The notes under the pieces were generated by a model, which did not search any database, was not told where the DNA came from, and saw only the letters and a program-made list of their open reading frames with translations. This document shows positions 33,202 to 44,340 of a stretch of DNA of 64,000 bases, piece after piece. The DNA is from Onchidella celtica (lineage: Eukaryota > Mollusca > Gastropoda > Systellommatophora > Onchidiidae), in assembly GCA_963931925.1 (NCBI GenBank), contig OZ007579.1, positions 41,528,335 through 41,592,334 on the forward strand, given 5' to 3'. Each line of letters begins with the position of its first letter. The first letter of the stretch is position 1. The translations under genes and the position numbers were made by a program.

Positions 33202-33310
33202 ACTAGTTGGGTGGTGACGTCACGACATATTCAGCTTCAGTGAGATCCAAATGTTTCTCTCGTATGGGAGGTCTCATTGAAACCAATCGTCGTGACATCA
33301 TCATCGAACT
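33202..33310. mobile_element. MITE X, copy 2 (~110 bp)
   Basis: The left end ACTAGTTGGGTGGTGACGTC and the right end GACATCATCATCGAACT are inverted repeats. The internal CTTCAGTGAGATC and GGTCTCATTGAAA blocks are shared with copies at 19540 and 34086. Confidence 0.6.
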
Positions 33311-34442
33311 ATTCGGAGAATCAAAATCGGGCGCCGGGGGAAAGGGGGGGGGGGAGGAGTGGGGAAAGGAAGAAGAGGGCAGGGCAGGGAGGAGCAAGAA
33401 AGTCATGCGTTAAAGTATGCGTTTGAGTTTGAGTTTGGAGAGTGCATGTCCACACGATAGCAGTCATCTCATATTGTGCTAGGAAGAAGCAAGACGATTT
33501 TACAGAATACCAAGGAGCGTATAATAATGCAAGCTCCTTGCAGAATACACGGAAATGATAGGACAAAAGGAGACACTCCCAAACAGCGCCCAAAAACAAC
33601 CCGCGAGAGCGAGAAAAACAAGCGGCCTCACGAGACACAGGGAACACTGTTGTGTTCAGCGGTATCTTTAATTAGGAAATAATTATCCAACCAGAACAAC
33701 AACACAATACGGTAAAAAACAGTCTGTGCTCTCTTCATTACACAGAATTGTCCCATGTGGCGGGTTCATGGTGACCTCTTCCTAGTGATTCTCAAGGGTT
33801 CCAGGCCACATTCTTCCCTTTGCAATCCCAGGCGGGCTAAATTTTTCCCTCATCTTGAGTTGCCATCACATAAACTTTTCACCAGCACATTTTTTTCAGC
33901 GGTAGTTACTGAAACAATTCATGAAACTAAATTTCTCTATTAATTGTAACCAAATGAAAAAAAAAAAAAGAAAGAAAAATCTATTTCGATGAATCACATA
34001 ACTTTTTATGCATAGTGTTTCGAGTACATTCTTTCCCAGTTTGGAGTTCGGTGGAGTTCCTAATCTGACTGAAAGTCCTCCCCTAGCTAATGACATACTG
34101 AGCTTCAGTGAGATCGAAAAAGTTCGCCCATGCGTGGGGTCTCAATGAAAAACTAACTGTCGTTACATTATAATACAACTCAACCCCTCCCCCGACCTGA
34201 AATTCCTCCCCTGGGAGCCAAAAGCCCCGTCTGAGAATCACTGCGTCCTAACGCTAGTTCACTCTGCTCCTCACACGTTCAGGATTCAAAAGACGTAATT
34301 ATGCAGCCTGCTAGCAAGATTAGTGTCCCCGATGACGTACACCCAAGGCCATTCTTGTATATCACATGCCAGTGATGTATGTCGCCAGCGTGACACTGAT
34401 GTTATTACAGCATCCGTAGAACAAAGAGACTGATGTACTGCC
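33311..34442. other. Non-coding stretch with a third MITE X relic
   Basis: About 34086-34180 repeats the MITE X order (GAGCTTCAGTGAGATCGAAA, GGGGTCTCAATGAAA, CTGTCGTTACATTATAAT). Weak similarity exists between 33440-33610 and 29360-29460. No gene is supported. Confidence 0.45.
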
Positions 34443-35626
34443 TGTCACGAGTGGAGTGAGCGATAGTTAATAATTACGGGGGGAAAGGAGGAGAGTAAAA
34501 TTAACGCACGTAGACAAGTAAGTTAAGCGTGCATGTTGTGAGTGGTGGGGGGTCTGAATGAGGCGAAAGCGCTGTATTACTATCACTGCAAGTTAGAAGG
34601 TCCTACTGAACGGACGCTAGTAAGAGCCCAGCGGGCGAACATAAGGGGAGCAGTCGGAAGACGGATGAGAGTGTTTTTTCCAGTGATGACTGGTAGGTGA
34701 AACGATGATTGATAATTATGATTGATGTATTATATTCGTCTATTACCATGATGTAAATAAGTATATGTGCGGACTGTGGAAGTCCTTGATATTGGATATA
34801 GCAATGTGCGCCATGAGCGATAGATGAAAGTGAGTTCATGGATTTGTAGCACGAGTGAGTATTGTGTACTCCGATGGAGGTGTGTTACCGTAAGATGTTT
34901 GGTGAGTGAAAGGTGAACTATTGTGTGTACGCTTCATGAGTTGTACGGAGGGGTGAAGTGAATAGAAGTGGTATGGTATTATACCAATGTAATGTTATTC
35001 TTGTAGGTGTCGGGGACGGGCCGCAGAGCCACCTCGATGGGCACAGGGGATAGGCCAGCATAGGGCCGGAGGCCACACATAGGCCAGAAGTGAAGCTGTC
35101 GGTGCAGGACAGTAGAGGCACATAAAGTCTTGGCAGTCAGGCCACGAACAGGGACGTAGATATGAGCGTGAATGTGATAATGTACTATTGCCATGTTGAT
35201 GGGCTATTGAAATGATAATGTACTATTGCCATGTTGATGGGCTATTGAAATGATAATGTGTTATTGCCCGGCTGAGGGGCTAGTGGAATGCTAAGGCGTA
35301 TGACAATAGGAAGGTGATGTTGAGAGACTGCGGTGCCAGTGAATTATTAATGTGCTATTAAGACCCTGAGGGGAGAGGCTGAGGCCGAAGGGCCTTTAGG
35401 AGTAACTACCGGGTTGTGGATCCGAGGAAGACTGCATGTGAGAATAAGGCCGTTGTACGGCAGTTAACTTCAATAATATAATGTATGTAATTGCGCTATT
35501 ATTTGTATAATTATGTTTAATAAATGTGTGAGTCTGATGGGTTGTTCTGTTAAGTGTTAAACTTGTTCGTTCGTGATTGTTGTCCTGTCATAACTTATTA
35601 CATCTCCCAGTCTGGGATTTGTGACA
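34443..35626 (+). mobile_element. Solo LTR, family S, intron-bearing form (1184 bp)
   Basis: Starts TGTCACGAG and ends TTTGTGACA, with perfect 5-bp duplications CTGCC at 34438-34442 and 35627-35631. It aligns with the 7539-8368 LTR over its full length except for a 314-bp extra segment at 34693-35006 and a small tandem duplication near 35175-35265. The AATAAA signal is at 35519-35524. Confidence 0.85.
34693..35006 (+). other. Intron-like GT...AG segment absent from the other S LTR
   Basis: In the 830-bp LTR, GACTG is followed directly by GTGTCGGGG. Here GACTG is followed by GTAGGTGAAACG, 314 bp in all, ending TTATTCTTGTAG before GTGTCGGGG. The extra segment thus begins with a GTAGGT donor-like word and ends in a T-rich tract plus TAG. 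An intron removed from the RNA parent of the shorter copy is the simplest reading. An unrelated insertion is possible. Confidence 0.6.
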
Positions 35627-35631
35627 CTGCC

Positions 35632-35855
35632 ATCGCCTAAAACACGACTGAGCAAAAAAACAAAACAAAAACGTGCGCCTCTTCAGTACCATGACAAGGA
35701 GTGAGAATAAATCAGAACTGTGAAACAGCTTGATAAGTAACATAACGCATTTTAAACAAGTGTCAAAGTGTGCATTTGTTACATCTCTTCTACATACTAT
35801 AAAATCTCCAGCTTTTCAGAAAATGGAGATAGAACAAACAAGAACTAAGGTCGCC
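35632..35855. mobile_element. MITE W, copy 2, left end degraded
   Basis: Interior and right terminus (AGAACTAAGGTCGC) match copy 1; the left inverted repeat is replaced by A-rich sequence. It starts immediately after the target duplication of the solo LTR. Confidence 0.6.
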
Positions 35856-35966
35856 ATTTGTCTTGGATATCTACACGCCAACTCGGACACAAAACATACC
35901 GGTTGCAACTCCTCGGAATTCATGTTTACACATTATGTTATGGAATGAAATATGCTAAATGGTTTA

Positions 35967-36502
35967 GACTGGTGGCGCATTGAGTCCAGTCTGTTTTATC
36001 TCGGTTTTCGTTGTGAGATGTGGTCTATGGAGCTAAACGGGACCTTGCTCGCTGGCCAGACCGAAACATGTCTGTCTCACTAGTCGCGGACATGACAAAA
36101 CTGTCTTATGTCAGTTTGCAGAAAGAGAGACTTCTAACACCGAGTCAAACCTGTCTTAAGTCAGTTTGCTGAAAGAGAGACTTCTAACACCGAGTCAAAC
36201 CTGTCTTAAGTCAGTTTGCTGAAAGAGAGACTTCTAACACCGAGTCAAACCTGTCTTAAGTCAGTTTTCTGAAAGAGAGACTTATAACACCGAGTCAAAC
36301 CTGTCTTAAGTCAGTTTGCTGAAGGAGAGACTTCTAACACCGAGACAAACCTGTCTTAAGTCAGTTTGCTGAAAGTGAAAGAGAGACTTCTAACACAGAG
36401 TCAAAACTGTCTTAAGTCAGTTTGATGAAAGTGAAAGAGAGACTTCTAATACCGAAGTCAATACTGACCGAAAAAGGAACTTGAATCAATGCGCCACCAG
36501 TC
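35967..36502. mobile_element. MITE Y, copy 4 (reference copy)
   Basis: A perfect 17-bp inverted repeat marks both ends: GACTGGTGGCGCATTGA and its complement TCAATGCGCCACCAGTC. The left half holds the blocks GTGAGATGTGGTCTATGGAG and GTCTGTCTCACTAGTC; the right half is expanded by a 50-bp tandem array. This copy is the key to recognising the other Y loci. Confidence 0.8.
36121..36455 (+). repeat. 50-bp tandem array inside MITE Y, ~7 copies
   Basis: The unit starts GAAAGAGAGACTTCTAACAC and ends CTTAAGTCAGTTTGCT. Copies start at 36121, 36171, 36221, 36271 and 36321; the last two are lengthened by a GAAAGT insertion. Confidence 0.9.
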
Positions 36503-36528
36503 AATTTTAATGTATAAGTCACGCTGGC

Positions 36529-36913
36529 TTGGGGACACGGTGGTCTAGAGGCAAGGTGCTCGCCTCTCATGCTGAGGGTACCGGGTTCAAATCCCGGTCA
36601 GTGCAGGCATGTTGGAATTTGGGATTTTTCTCATATTTTCCTGTCCCTGAGCCTATGCGATGCAGGATCGAGCACCTAGTCTTCTTGGATAAGGACAAAA
36701 AATTCGGAGGGCCGTGTGCACGTTACGCGCGTTAAAGATACCCTGGCAGTTGGAAATCGAGAGCAGGCCCAACAGGCCGCTGCCCGGGCAAAATTGTAAA
36801 AAAAAAAAAAAAAACGAATCCCCACGACAACAAGAAAAATAAAAACAAGAAAAGTGAGGTGTAAATGCCAAGGGCAGCGAAACCTCCTAAAATAAAGACA
36901 TAAACACATACAC
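36529..36913 (+). mobile_element. Full-length tRNA-Glu-related SINE
   Basis: A 12-bp duplication AGTCACGCTGGC flanks it (36517-36528 and 36914-36925). The head carries A box TGGTCTAGAGG and B box GGTTCAAATCC (RNA polymerase III promoter). The anticodon-arm region (CTCGCCTCTCATG) and CCCGGTCAG are close to tRNA-Glu. A central domain with CGTTAAAGATACCCTGGCAG follows, then an A17 stretch and a 3' tail. No coding capacity; it must borrow LINE machinery. Confidence 0.88.
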
Positions 36914-36925
36914 AGTCACGCTGGC

Positions 36926-37501
36926 GAGGTATAACACAAGTGGCCCAGGCCATACGACAAACGAGCGTGAAACCAAGACAAGTGTACAGACATCGTGTAT
37001 ATAACAGTGCTAAAATACTTCAATTATCATCGCGCAAACACCAGGGGTGTTAGAAACTTATTTTACTTCAATATATTGTAATTACTATTGACAGTAGCAG
37101 GGAGGGTGAGTGGGTGTGGGGTGGGAGTCCCATCCTTGCCGACTTTATTAAGCACTGAATGAAATAATGGACATTTGGCTTTGGTGGTAAGGAGGAAATA
37201 TTCTCAGTTTTCTCTAATTTGCTCACGGAGTTTGAGTATGGGTTTGAATTTAAGTCTAGGTTTTACGGCGCGCCGGCACAATAACGGGCCACTTTGGGCC
37301 TCTCACGGTTCATATGGTACTCTATTCATGTTCGGTATGCAGAGCATCTAGATTTCACAAACACAATTAAATAGTTCCATGCAGACTTTATGACATTGGT
37401 AAAAATTCTCAAACGTTGCTTGTATATTTCTCACAGAGATGAATCTGCTTTGTGTCGGTTTTGACTAAGGTACGCAGGGTTTCTCTTTCCGGCAGCAGAT
37501 T
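36926..37501. other. Non-coding stretch leading into a MITE-derived array
   Basis: No gene is seen. The last 60 bp (from about 37440) resembles the reverse complement of the MITE Y right arm. Confidence 0.45.
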
Positions 37502-38125
37502 CAAGACTGTTTTGACGAGGCCAAACTAGTGAGACAATCTTGTTTCAAGACTGTTTTGACGATGCCAAACTAGTGAGACAATCTTGTTTCAAGACTGTTT
37601 TGACGAGCCCAGACTAGTGAGACAATCTTGTTTCAAGAATGTTTTGACCAGCCCAGACTAGTGAGACAATCTTGTTTCAAGATTGTTTTGACGAGCCCAA
37701 ACTAGTGAGACAATCTTGTTTCAAGACTGTTTTGACCAGCCCAGACTAGTGAGACAATCGTGTTTCAAGAATGTTTTGACCGGCTCAGACTAGTGAGACA
37801 ATCTTGTTTCAAGAATGTTTTGACCAGCCCTAACTAGTGAGACAATCTTGTTTCAAGACTGTTTTGACAAGCCCAAACTAGTGAGACAATCTTGTTTCAA
37901 GACTGTTTTGACAAGCCCAAACTAGTGAGACAAACTTGTTTCAAGAATGTTTTTTTTGATGAGCCCAAACTAGTGAGACAATCTTGTTTCAAGAGTGTTT
38001 TGTCGAGCCCAAACTAGTGAGACAATCTTGTTTCAAGAGTGTTTTTTCGAGCCCAAACTAGTGAAACAATCTTGTTTCAAGAGTGTTTTGTCGAGCCCAA
38101 ACTAGTGAGACAATCTTGTTTCAAA
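37502..38125 (-). repeat. 44-bp tandem array, ~14 copies, seeded from MITE Y
   Basis: The unit is CAAGACTGTTTTGACGAG + CCCAAACTAGTGAGACAATC + TTGTTT. It matches the reverse complement of the MITE Y segment around GTCTGTCTCACTAGTCGC and CATGACAAAACTGTCTTA at 36.1 kb. Flanking sequence on both sides also follows the Y element in reverse, so the array arose within a reverse-oriented Y copy. Confidence 0.85.
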
Positions 38126-38264
38126 ACAGTCTGGTCTCTAAAATGATCAGAAGAGGCTGTAGATCGACGGACGTTGCAGGAAAAACTTTTCGCCACTATA
38201 TGAACCCAGCGTCGCATGGGTTAACCCTCTAGGCACCATAATGTACCACCAGTGATACACAGAC

Positions 38265-38530
38265 ATTTATAATAATAATAATAATGTATAGCATTTATAT
38301 AGCGCATATCCATTTAAAATGCTCTATGCGCTTTACAGAAACAACATGTCAACCACAGAGCAAAATGGAGCTGCCGGCGAAGCGCTCAACACACTGCACT
38401 GCTTCTTTCTCTCTCCCTGTCTCGCTCACTCTCTCTCTCTCTATCTCAGAGCAAATTGTAACGCAGCCTGTTAGGCGCAGTTCACAACTCACAACAGGTT
38501 ACAGTTCACAACTCACAAACATTTATCACA
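38265..38530 (+). repeat. Microsatellite-linked dispersed repeat A, copy 1
   Basis: AAT repeats lead into ATTTATATAGCGC, ATGCGCTTTACA, a CT-rich tract and a conserved right block (ATCTCAGAGCAAATTGTAAC, GTTAGGCGCAGTTCACAACT). The same left and right blocks occur at 52490-52516 and 59599-59810, separated by a nested insertion. Confidence 0.7.
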
Positions 38531-38960
38531 CGGTTGCAGTTCTCACAAGAACTCAAGGCGAGAAAAGTATGGTATTTCTAGTGTTTTCTACAACATACAC
38601 AATAAATCAACTAAATGATCGTGAAAAAACACTTTATGTCCCAAAGAACAAATTCTCACGACATCAGAATTTGCCCACAAGCAAAAACGGGGGCGGCAAG
38701 CCTAGAGGGTTAAAGATTAATTCCGGACAACACTCCAGATTCGGCATCTTTCTCGCCATAAGCCAAGACAATGAATAATTCCCCACCCCGCTTATCGCTG
38801 TCAAATTTGCATGGAGGCCTATCAGATCTCATTCCGGTTCATAAATGTCATCCTGGACAAAAATGAATCTACGAAAAGCCTTTGGGGGGGAAAGGTGCAC
38901 GCCAGGATGTTCACAGATGAGCTGCTTCTTGCAGGAAGATTGTTTTGGGAGCTGTCAAGG

Positions 38961-39200
38961 CGCGACCTTAGTTCTTGTTTGTTCCAACTCCACTCTTTGC
39001 ACAACTGAGAAATTCGATGTTAAACGTTTGCGGCTTTAGTATTATGATAAGGAGTTAGAATTAAAGGGGACCTGTGAAACAGCTTGATAAGTGCCACAAC
39101 GCAGTTTAAACAACTATCAACGTGTGCATTTGTTATACCTCTTTCTACATGCTACAAGTCGCTAGTTTTTCAGATAGAAGAAACAAGAAGTTAGGTGGCC
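38961..39200. mobile_element. MITE W, copy 3 (240 bp)
   Basis: The left end CGCGACCTTAGTTCTTG is intact; the right end is diverged (AACAAGAAGTTAGGTGGCC). Interior blocks match copy 1 (GTTTAAACAACTATCAACGT versus TTTTAAACAAGTGTCTCCGT). Confidence 0.65.
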
Positions 39201-39734
39201 AAGAGGGCCAAGAGCGCCAAGAATACTGGTTTCTTCATCAGTTTCTCGAATACATGTATTCATATCACTGCAGTGTCCATATTTTTACTACATTAATATG
39301 TGGTGATGTTTAACCCCTTGCTGACTAATGGGACTTGTAACTCCTGTTGCCAATAAAGACCTCCAATACAAATTATCTGGCAGCTTATGCTTACTACAGG
39401 GTTGACCTGTAAATATTTGTCAGTCTTATGATCAAAACGAAATATTATTTTATTTTGTATTATTTTATCATAGACTTAAGAATACTTCAAAGCCTTGTTC
39501 ACGCACTGTACTGTGTTACAGCATATCTCAATGGGTTCAAAGTAACATTTAGTTTGCTGATTGCCATTACTATCACAATTGTTTGTAAAGGAAATATATA
39601 AATACTAACATGTTATAGCCTGCCACTGCTGTTTACACAAAGGCAGCTGTTCACATAATGGTCATGACAAAGTACGTCCAATTCTTAAATGGTACAAAGC
39701 GCCTAAAGAAGAAAAACAGAAGGAAGTGCTTCTG
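39201..39734. other. Non-coding stretch
   Basis: AT-rich and unique in the window. No gene is seen. Confidence 0.4.
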
Positions 39735-40150
39735 TAGGAGGAACAACTTCCGAGTGAACCCAAATAGAGAAAATAATGGAACAGTTTCCAAGTGAAGCCG
39801 AATACAGAACATACTAATTACTATACCCGGTACTCTCTATTGTGCTCCGGTAGGGACAATTTCCAACTGAAATCGAATACAAAATAAAAATACTATTTTC
39901 TCTATTTTACCCCGTAAGAAAAGTTCCCAATTGAGGCCAGATAAAGAATTATATATACTAAAATATTCTCCGTTTGGCTCCTGTTGGGACAGTTACACCT
40001 AAAGCCGAACAAAAAATATACTACATGTATTTTCTCTACTTTGCTTCGGCAGGGAGGGTTTCTAATTGAAGCCGAATAAAAAATGTACTACTGAAGTCGA
40101 ATACAGAAAATACTATTTTCTCTCTCAGGCTCCGAACAGAAAAAATACTA
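39735..40150 (+). repeat. Degenerate ~70-bp tandem repeat, ~6 copies
   Basis: Successive units share TTTCCAA(G/C)TGAAGCCGAATA, then AAAATACTATTTTCTCTATTTT, then GCTCCGGTAGGGAC. Units begin near 39740, 39780, 39845, 39915, 39985, 40050 and 40085 with strong divergence. It is an old minisatellite. Confidence 0.65.
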
Positions 40151-40489
40151 TAATTATAAATATAATACATTCTTTTCTTTTGGCTCCGCTGGAAGACTGT
40201 CTCCGCCGAAAACTTTCCAAAACAAAAATCTCTTGAGCTTTCCCCACTCTACATTTTTTTCCCACTTTTCATGGCAGTTTTTTTTTTGGTCGTGTCGCGC
40301 CAACTTTAGTGGGTTACCCGGGCATAGGTTTCCTGACTCAATATCCGATAACGCGGCGGTGAACGCTAGAAAAGCTGCGCTATGTACAAGTATTGTAGCC
40401 CCCTTGTCTGCACAAGCCATCAGCACGTAATATGCAAGCCCCACAACAAACTTTATTGATTTCAGCCCAGACTGTTGCAGGCTGGTTTT

Positions 40490-40860
40490 TTGTTTTTGTT
40501 TTTTCTCGCGCTCTCTCTCTCGTTCTTTCTCTCCCTCTCTATCTTTCCCCGACCCCGACGTCAAAATAGCAGAAAAACGCCGATAGAATGGACCACTGGA
40601 TTAATAATAATTGTAAATTTAAGTATGCGGGTTTGTAGTCTCTCTCTTTCTCTCCGAAAAACGCCGGTAGAATGGACCACTGGTGGATGGTAATGGTTAA
40701 CATGTTTGCAATTAATTTAATTTGCCGATTTGCTCTCTCTCTCTCTCTCGCATGACTCCGACCCTAAATAGTCGAAAAACGCCAGTAGACTAGACCTATG
40801 CCGGATAGTATAGTATTAGTAATGATTAACATGCAAATTTAACATGCCGGTTTGCAAAGA
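40490..40860 (+). repeat. CT-rich ~85-115-bp repeat, 3 copies
   Basis: Each unit has a CT tract, then GAAAAACGCCGGTAGAATGG (variants at about 40571, 40656 and 40772), then a variable AT-rich spacer. Confidence 0.6.
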
Positions 40861-43057
40861 GCCATTCTCTTTCACGCGTGCTCTCTAAAGAACAATAACA
40901 AATAATTTTAAATACAGAAGGATATGAAGAGAACAGATCGGTAAAAAGAAACTGATTGTATTTGATAACCAAACATTGTCATTCATTCGCTTTTCTGTCT
41001 CTAGTAAAAATTCATTTAAAATCAATCAGGTATCCAATAATTAATGAGAATTTATCCTACCAAAATTCCAAATTGGAACCTTTCATACAGCGCTTAAGCT
41101 TTCTAGTCACTATTCTCTCGCGCTGGTATCCTCAAATCTCGTATACATTTCTTTCATGTAACAAATCGAATTTACAAATTTGTCTCTCGCCTCTCTATTA
41201 TGTCAATATGTAAAGGTTACAGTTACACTTCGGACAAAATCCACGAAAGCACTCAGTGAAGAATAGCAAATTCCCATACAAGCGACAAGCCAGTATGAGC
41301 TGCAAGATAACACGGACAGTATACATTGTATTTACAATTGTTACCGAAATATGGCAACTCGAAGTAACACTTTTTATCTCAGAATATTTCAATGTGCTTT
41401 TCAACCTGAGCTTTCCCATATGTGTTCTTGTGACAATAAAAGCTTTGATTTATTTTGCTCCACAATTTGAATCCATAAAATATCGGCAATCATCCGTTAT
41501 TCTGAGATAGTCGCCCTTGGTACATTGAACGCATAGGAATGGCATGATGATTTCCCCTGCCTCCCCCAGGTTTAGTGCCCGGTGTATAAAATTTGTCCTG
41601 ACAGCCTCCCCATGGCGATAATCTATAGGACAAGTCAACAAGCTAAGGACAACCTTGTACATGTACAAAGCCACGGAATCCGCACTGAACCTATGCCCAA
41701 AACTCAATGCAACCGCTACTAGTGCCACTCGATGGCGAGAAAGTCGCCAGATGGACCAAGTACAAGAGTGAGGTCCACGATGATGCGGTATCCCTGATGT
41801 AAAATTTCATCATGAGATAGAGTTACCAATCAAATGACGTCTGGCTCACCGACCACTCGCACTGGTGGAGATACTGCAGTCAGTTTTGCGCCTTATAAAC
41901 CGCAACATCTGGCGGTTCCTGCTTTACAATGCTGTTGTGATACCGTTAACTTAAATACACTGAAGGTATAAGAGGTGATAAAGCGAGGGAGGCTGGAGAA
42001 AGGTAGGGAGAGTGGTCACAACGAAGAATTGATTGCTCGTTAAGGCTGGCGTTCTCCAACCAGTGGTTAACAAAATCTCATTCGCCAATCCAAAGTAAGG
42101 ACGCCAGTATGCTGGCGCAAGTTGTCAATCGCTTTAAACACAAGGACTACGGAGAGAAAGGAAATGAGATTACTGAGTTGTCCAGACAGAACAAAAACCA
42201 AACATCATGAGTGGGAAAACTGTAGTGAGTGTCACAATCATATTCATTTGATGCGTGCGTTCATGTTTGGACTTCGGCATGTAGATTTGACGTCATGCAA
42301 GTTCAGAAATTAATCACAAAGTAAATAACACATAATCCCCCCCCCCCCCTTGGGATTTTCTTAACTTAATATAATGCGCAGGCATTCTTGCTGTCTTCTC
42401 GAAAGATAGCTGGAAGCTATGACCAAACAGAAATACATTGCCATTACAAAAAAACAACACACACAGAATGTCTATATTTAGTTTTTTTTTAGTGCGAAGG
42501 ATAAGACTGGTGACAACAACAACACTACCACTACTACTATACTACTACTCCTACCACTATTACTACTGCTACTACCAATAACAATAATATTATCATAACA
42601 TAATAGTCGCACCCAATAAATAAAATAGAAACAATCACAACAACACAGGTCACCAAAAAGACTGGGCGAAAACCACTGCCTTCAACGGTCTCAACATTGA
42701 GTAACTGTCAAGCCTTTATTGGCTTAATGTCCCGTCCTAACTTTTATTTAATGCAGAGTTAAAACAGCCAAACAGTTCGATGAATGCAGTAAAGCAACGG
42801 CCATAAATCTCTCTGTATGTATTGACGGGTCTCACCCAGCAGGATCTCCATATTTATTACATGTAATGGAATGGTTGCTGTCCTTGCTACAATGGCTTTT
42901 CAATTCTTCTGGTTCGGACCTCAATTTAGACGGTCAGGTCACAATACTGATGAGGAACCAGAGAGCCTACAATAACGAGAGGGGAAACAGAGCCCGATTC
43001 CGCGTATCTAGGTCAACAGCTGACCGTGAGAATAAGCGCGGTCAACAATTCGCAAAC
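40861..43057. other. Gene-free stretch
   Basis: An ACT-type microsatellite lies at about 42515-42590 and a 10-C tract at 42340. No convincing gene, though the last 120 bp before 43058 may be promoter/5' UTR of the THAP fragment. Confidence 0.4.
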
Positions 43058-44340
43058 ATGGCGCCCATTACAAAACGTAGTTCACACTGCCAGTGGTGTT
43101 CAGCTGTTAATAATTGTTCGAATTCACGGCACAACAGACCAGATCTAGCGTTCCTCAGATTTCCCAAAGATCCTGAGAGGTAAGTTTGATAATTATTTTC
43201 TTTGTTATTTCAGTTTAAGACCTGTTTTTACCTACAACTGGTCAACTAAAACCGTAGGTGCTCTAGCCTTTAGACTAAGGATTAGGCCTGAAGACCCTGG
43301 TCCAGACAATCGACTGTGTATGAAGAGATCCTGCAGGTTGTTTACTAATTGCTTTCATTGTAATACAACATGGCTTTGCTATAGGTGGAGGGATTTGGGA
43401 GAGGAAGGGGAGGGATCAGAGCAGACTTAGAGTCAACAAATGCGTGCAGAATATTGTAGAAGCACAGGAACAACACAGAGATTAAGGTAATGCGTTTTGA
43501 TAGTATGGTCGTAGTCTCGTACTCGTAGATTGTGTGTGTTTGTGTGAGATTTGTTGCTTAAACGTGGACTAAAGGTCAACGATTGAATTCTTTTGGAATT
43601 CCTCGGAATGATTAGGGTGCACTGAAGTTGTATTAAGCATAATGTTCAATGTTCGCACAACTGCGCGATTGGCTTCCTAATTTCACAACCTTCCTTAAAA
43701 ATGGATGGTATGCAGGCCATTCACCCTCTTCTTTCCGTTCAGAATTAGCAAAGCGCCCCTAAACGTTACCTCAAAAGGGGAAAAAATAACCCTTAACTCA
43801 TATGACCTTGAATGAACACTGAATATTGAATCATTTTTAAACGCACCAGTTCATTCTTTTGCACATTTTATTTCAACAGATCACGAAGGTGGGTCATCAA
43901 CTTTCGTAGAGCTGATTTCGACGGTAAATATGCCATTGCCCTCTATAAAGGCAATGTTTTGTGCCCAGAGCACTTCGAACCTTCCTGCTCTGGCAGCTCA
44001 GCATTCGAGTACTATATCTGTGCACCAGAAGACGAAGGTGGACAAATCAGGAAAAGAGCTTGGCCCTATCAATTTATCATGCATCGCGGAAAGCATACAA
44101 GCTGCTGCAGAAACTCTTCAGTTTGCCATCAGCCAAGACGCTGGCTAATTCAATGCAGAATTTGCACATAAAAGCTGGACTCTGTGGGAACCTACTACAA
44201 CTATTACTGTTTGAAATAAAAATCAAAGCGATGGCCCCCATTGAAAAGTAGTGTGTTATTATTCTTGATGAAATTTCACTGAAGTCAGCCCTGAGATATA
44301 ATCCGCAAGATGATGAAGTGGAAGATTCAAAGATTATGAT
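43058..44340 (+). pseudogene. THAP/P-element-like (THAP9-type) transposase remnant
   Basis: Exon 1 (43058-43179, ATG in CAAACATGG context) encodes the first half of a THAP zinc finger (CQWC, then FLRFPKDPER) and ends at AG|GTAAGT in phase 2. Exon 2 begins after TTTCAACAG at 43880 with RRWVINFRRADF and LCPEHFEPSC, completing the C2CH finger. The frame then breaks. In another frame (from about 43985) ALSIYHASRKAYKLL, a stop, then LDEISLKSALRYN resembles the start of the P-element/THAP9 catalytic domain, including the first catalytic Asp in DEISLK. At least one frameshift and one stop show it is inactive, and the rest of the transposase is not seen. The final AVPTIF block of THAP is not visible. 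Confidence 0.65.

Noticed and set aside
34603..35194. Minus-strand frames within the second solo LTR
   Set aside because: LTR sequence with no protein motifs. The frames are not conserved in the other LTR copy.
36529..36610. tRNA gene
   Set aside because: The A and B boxes are present, but the acceptor stem does not pair and the sequence continues into a SINE body with target duplications.
36121..38125. Regular repeat arrays that might suggest CRISPR
   Set aside because: Units are contiguous tandem repeats without unique spacers and the DNA is eukaryotic. They derive from a MITE.
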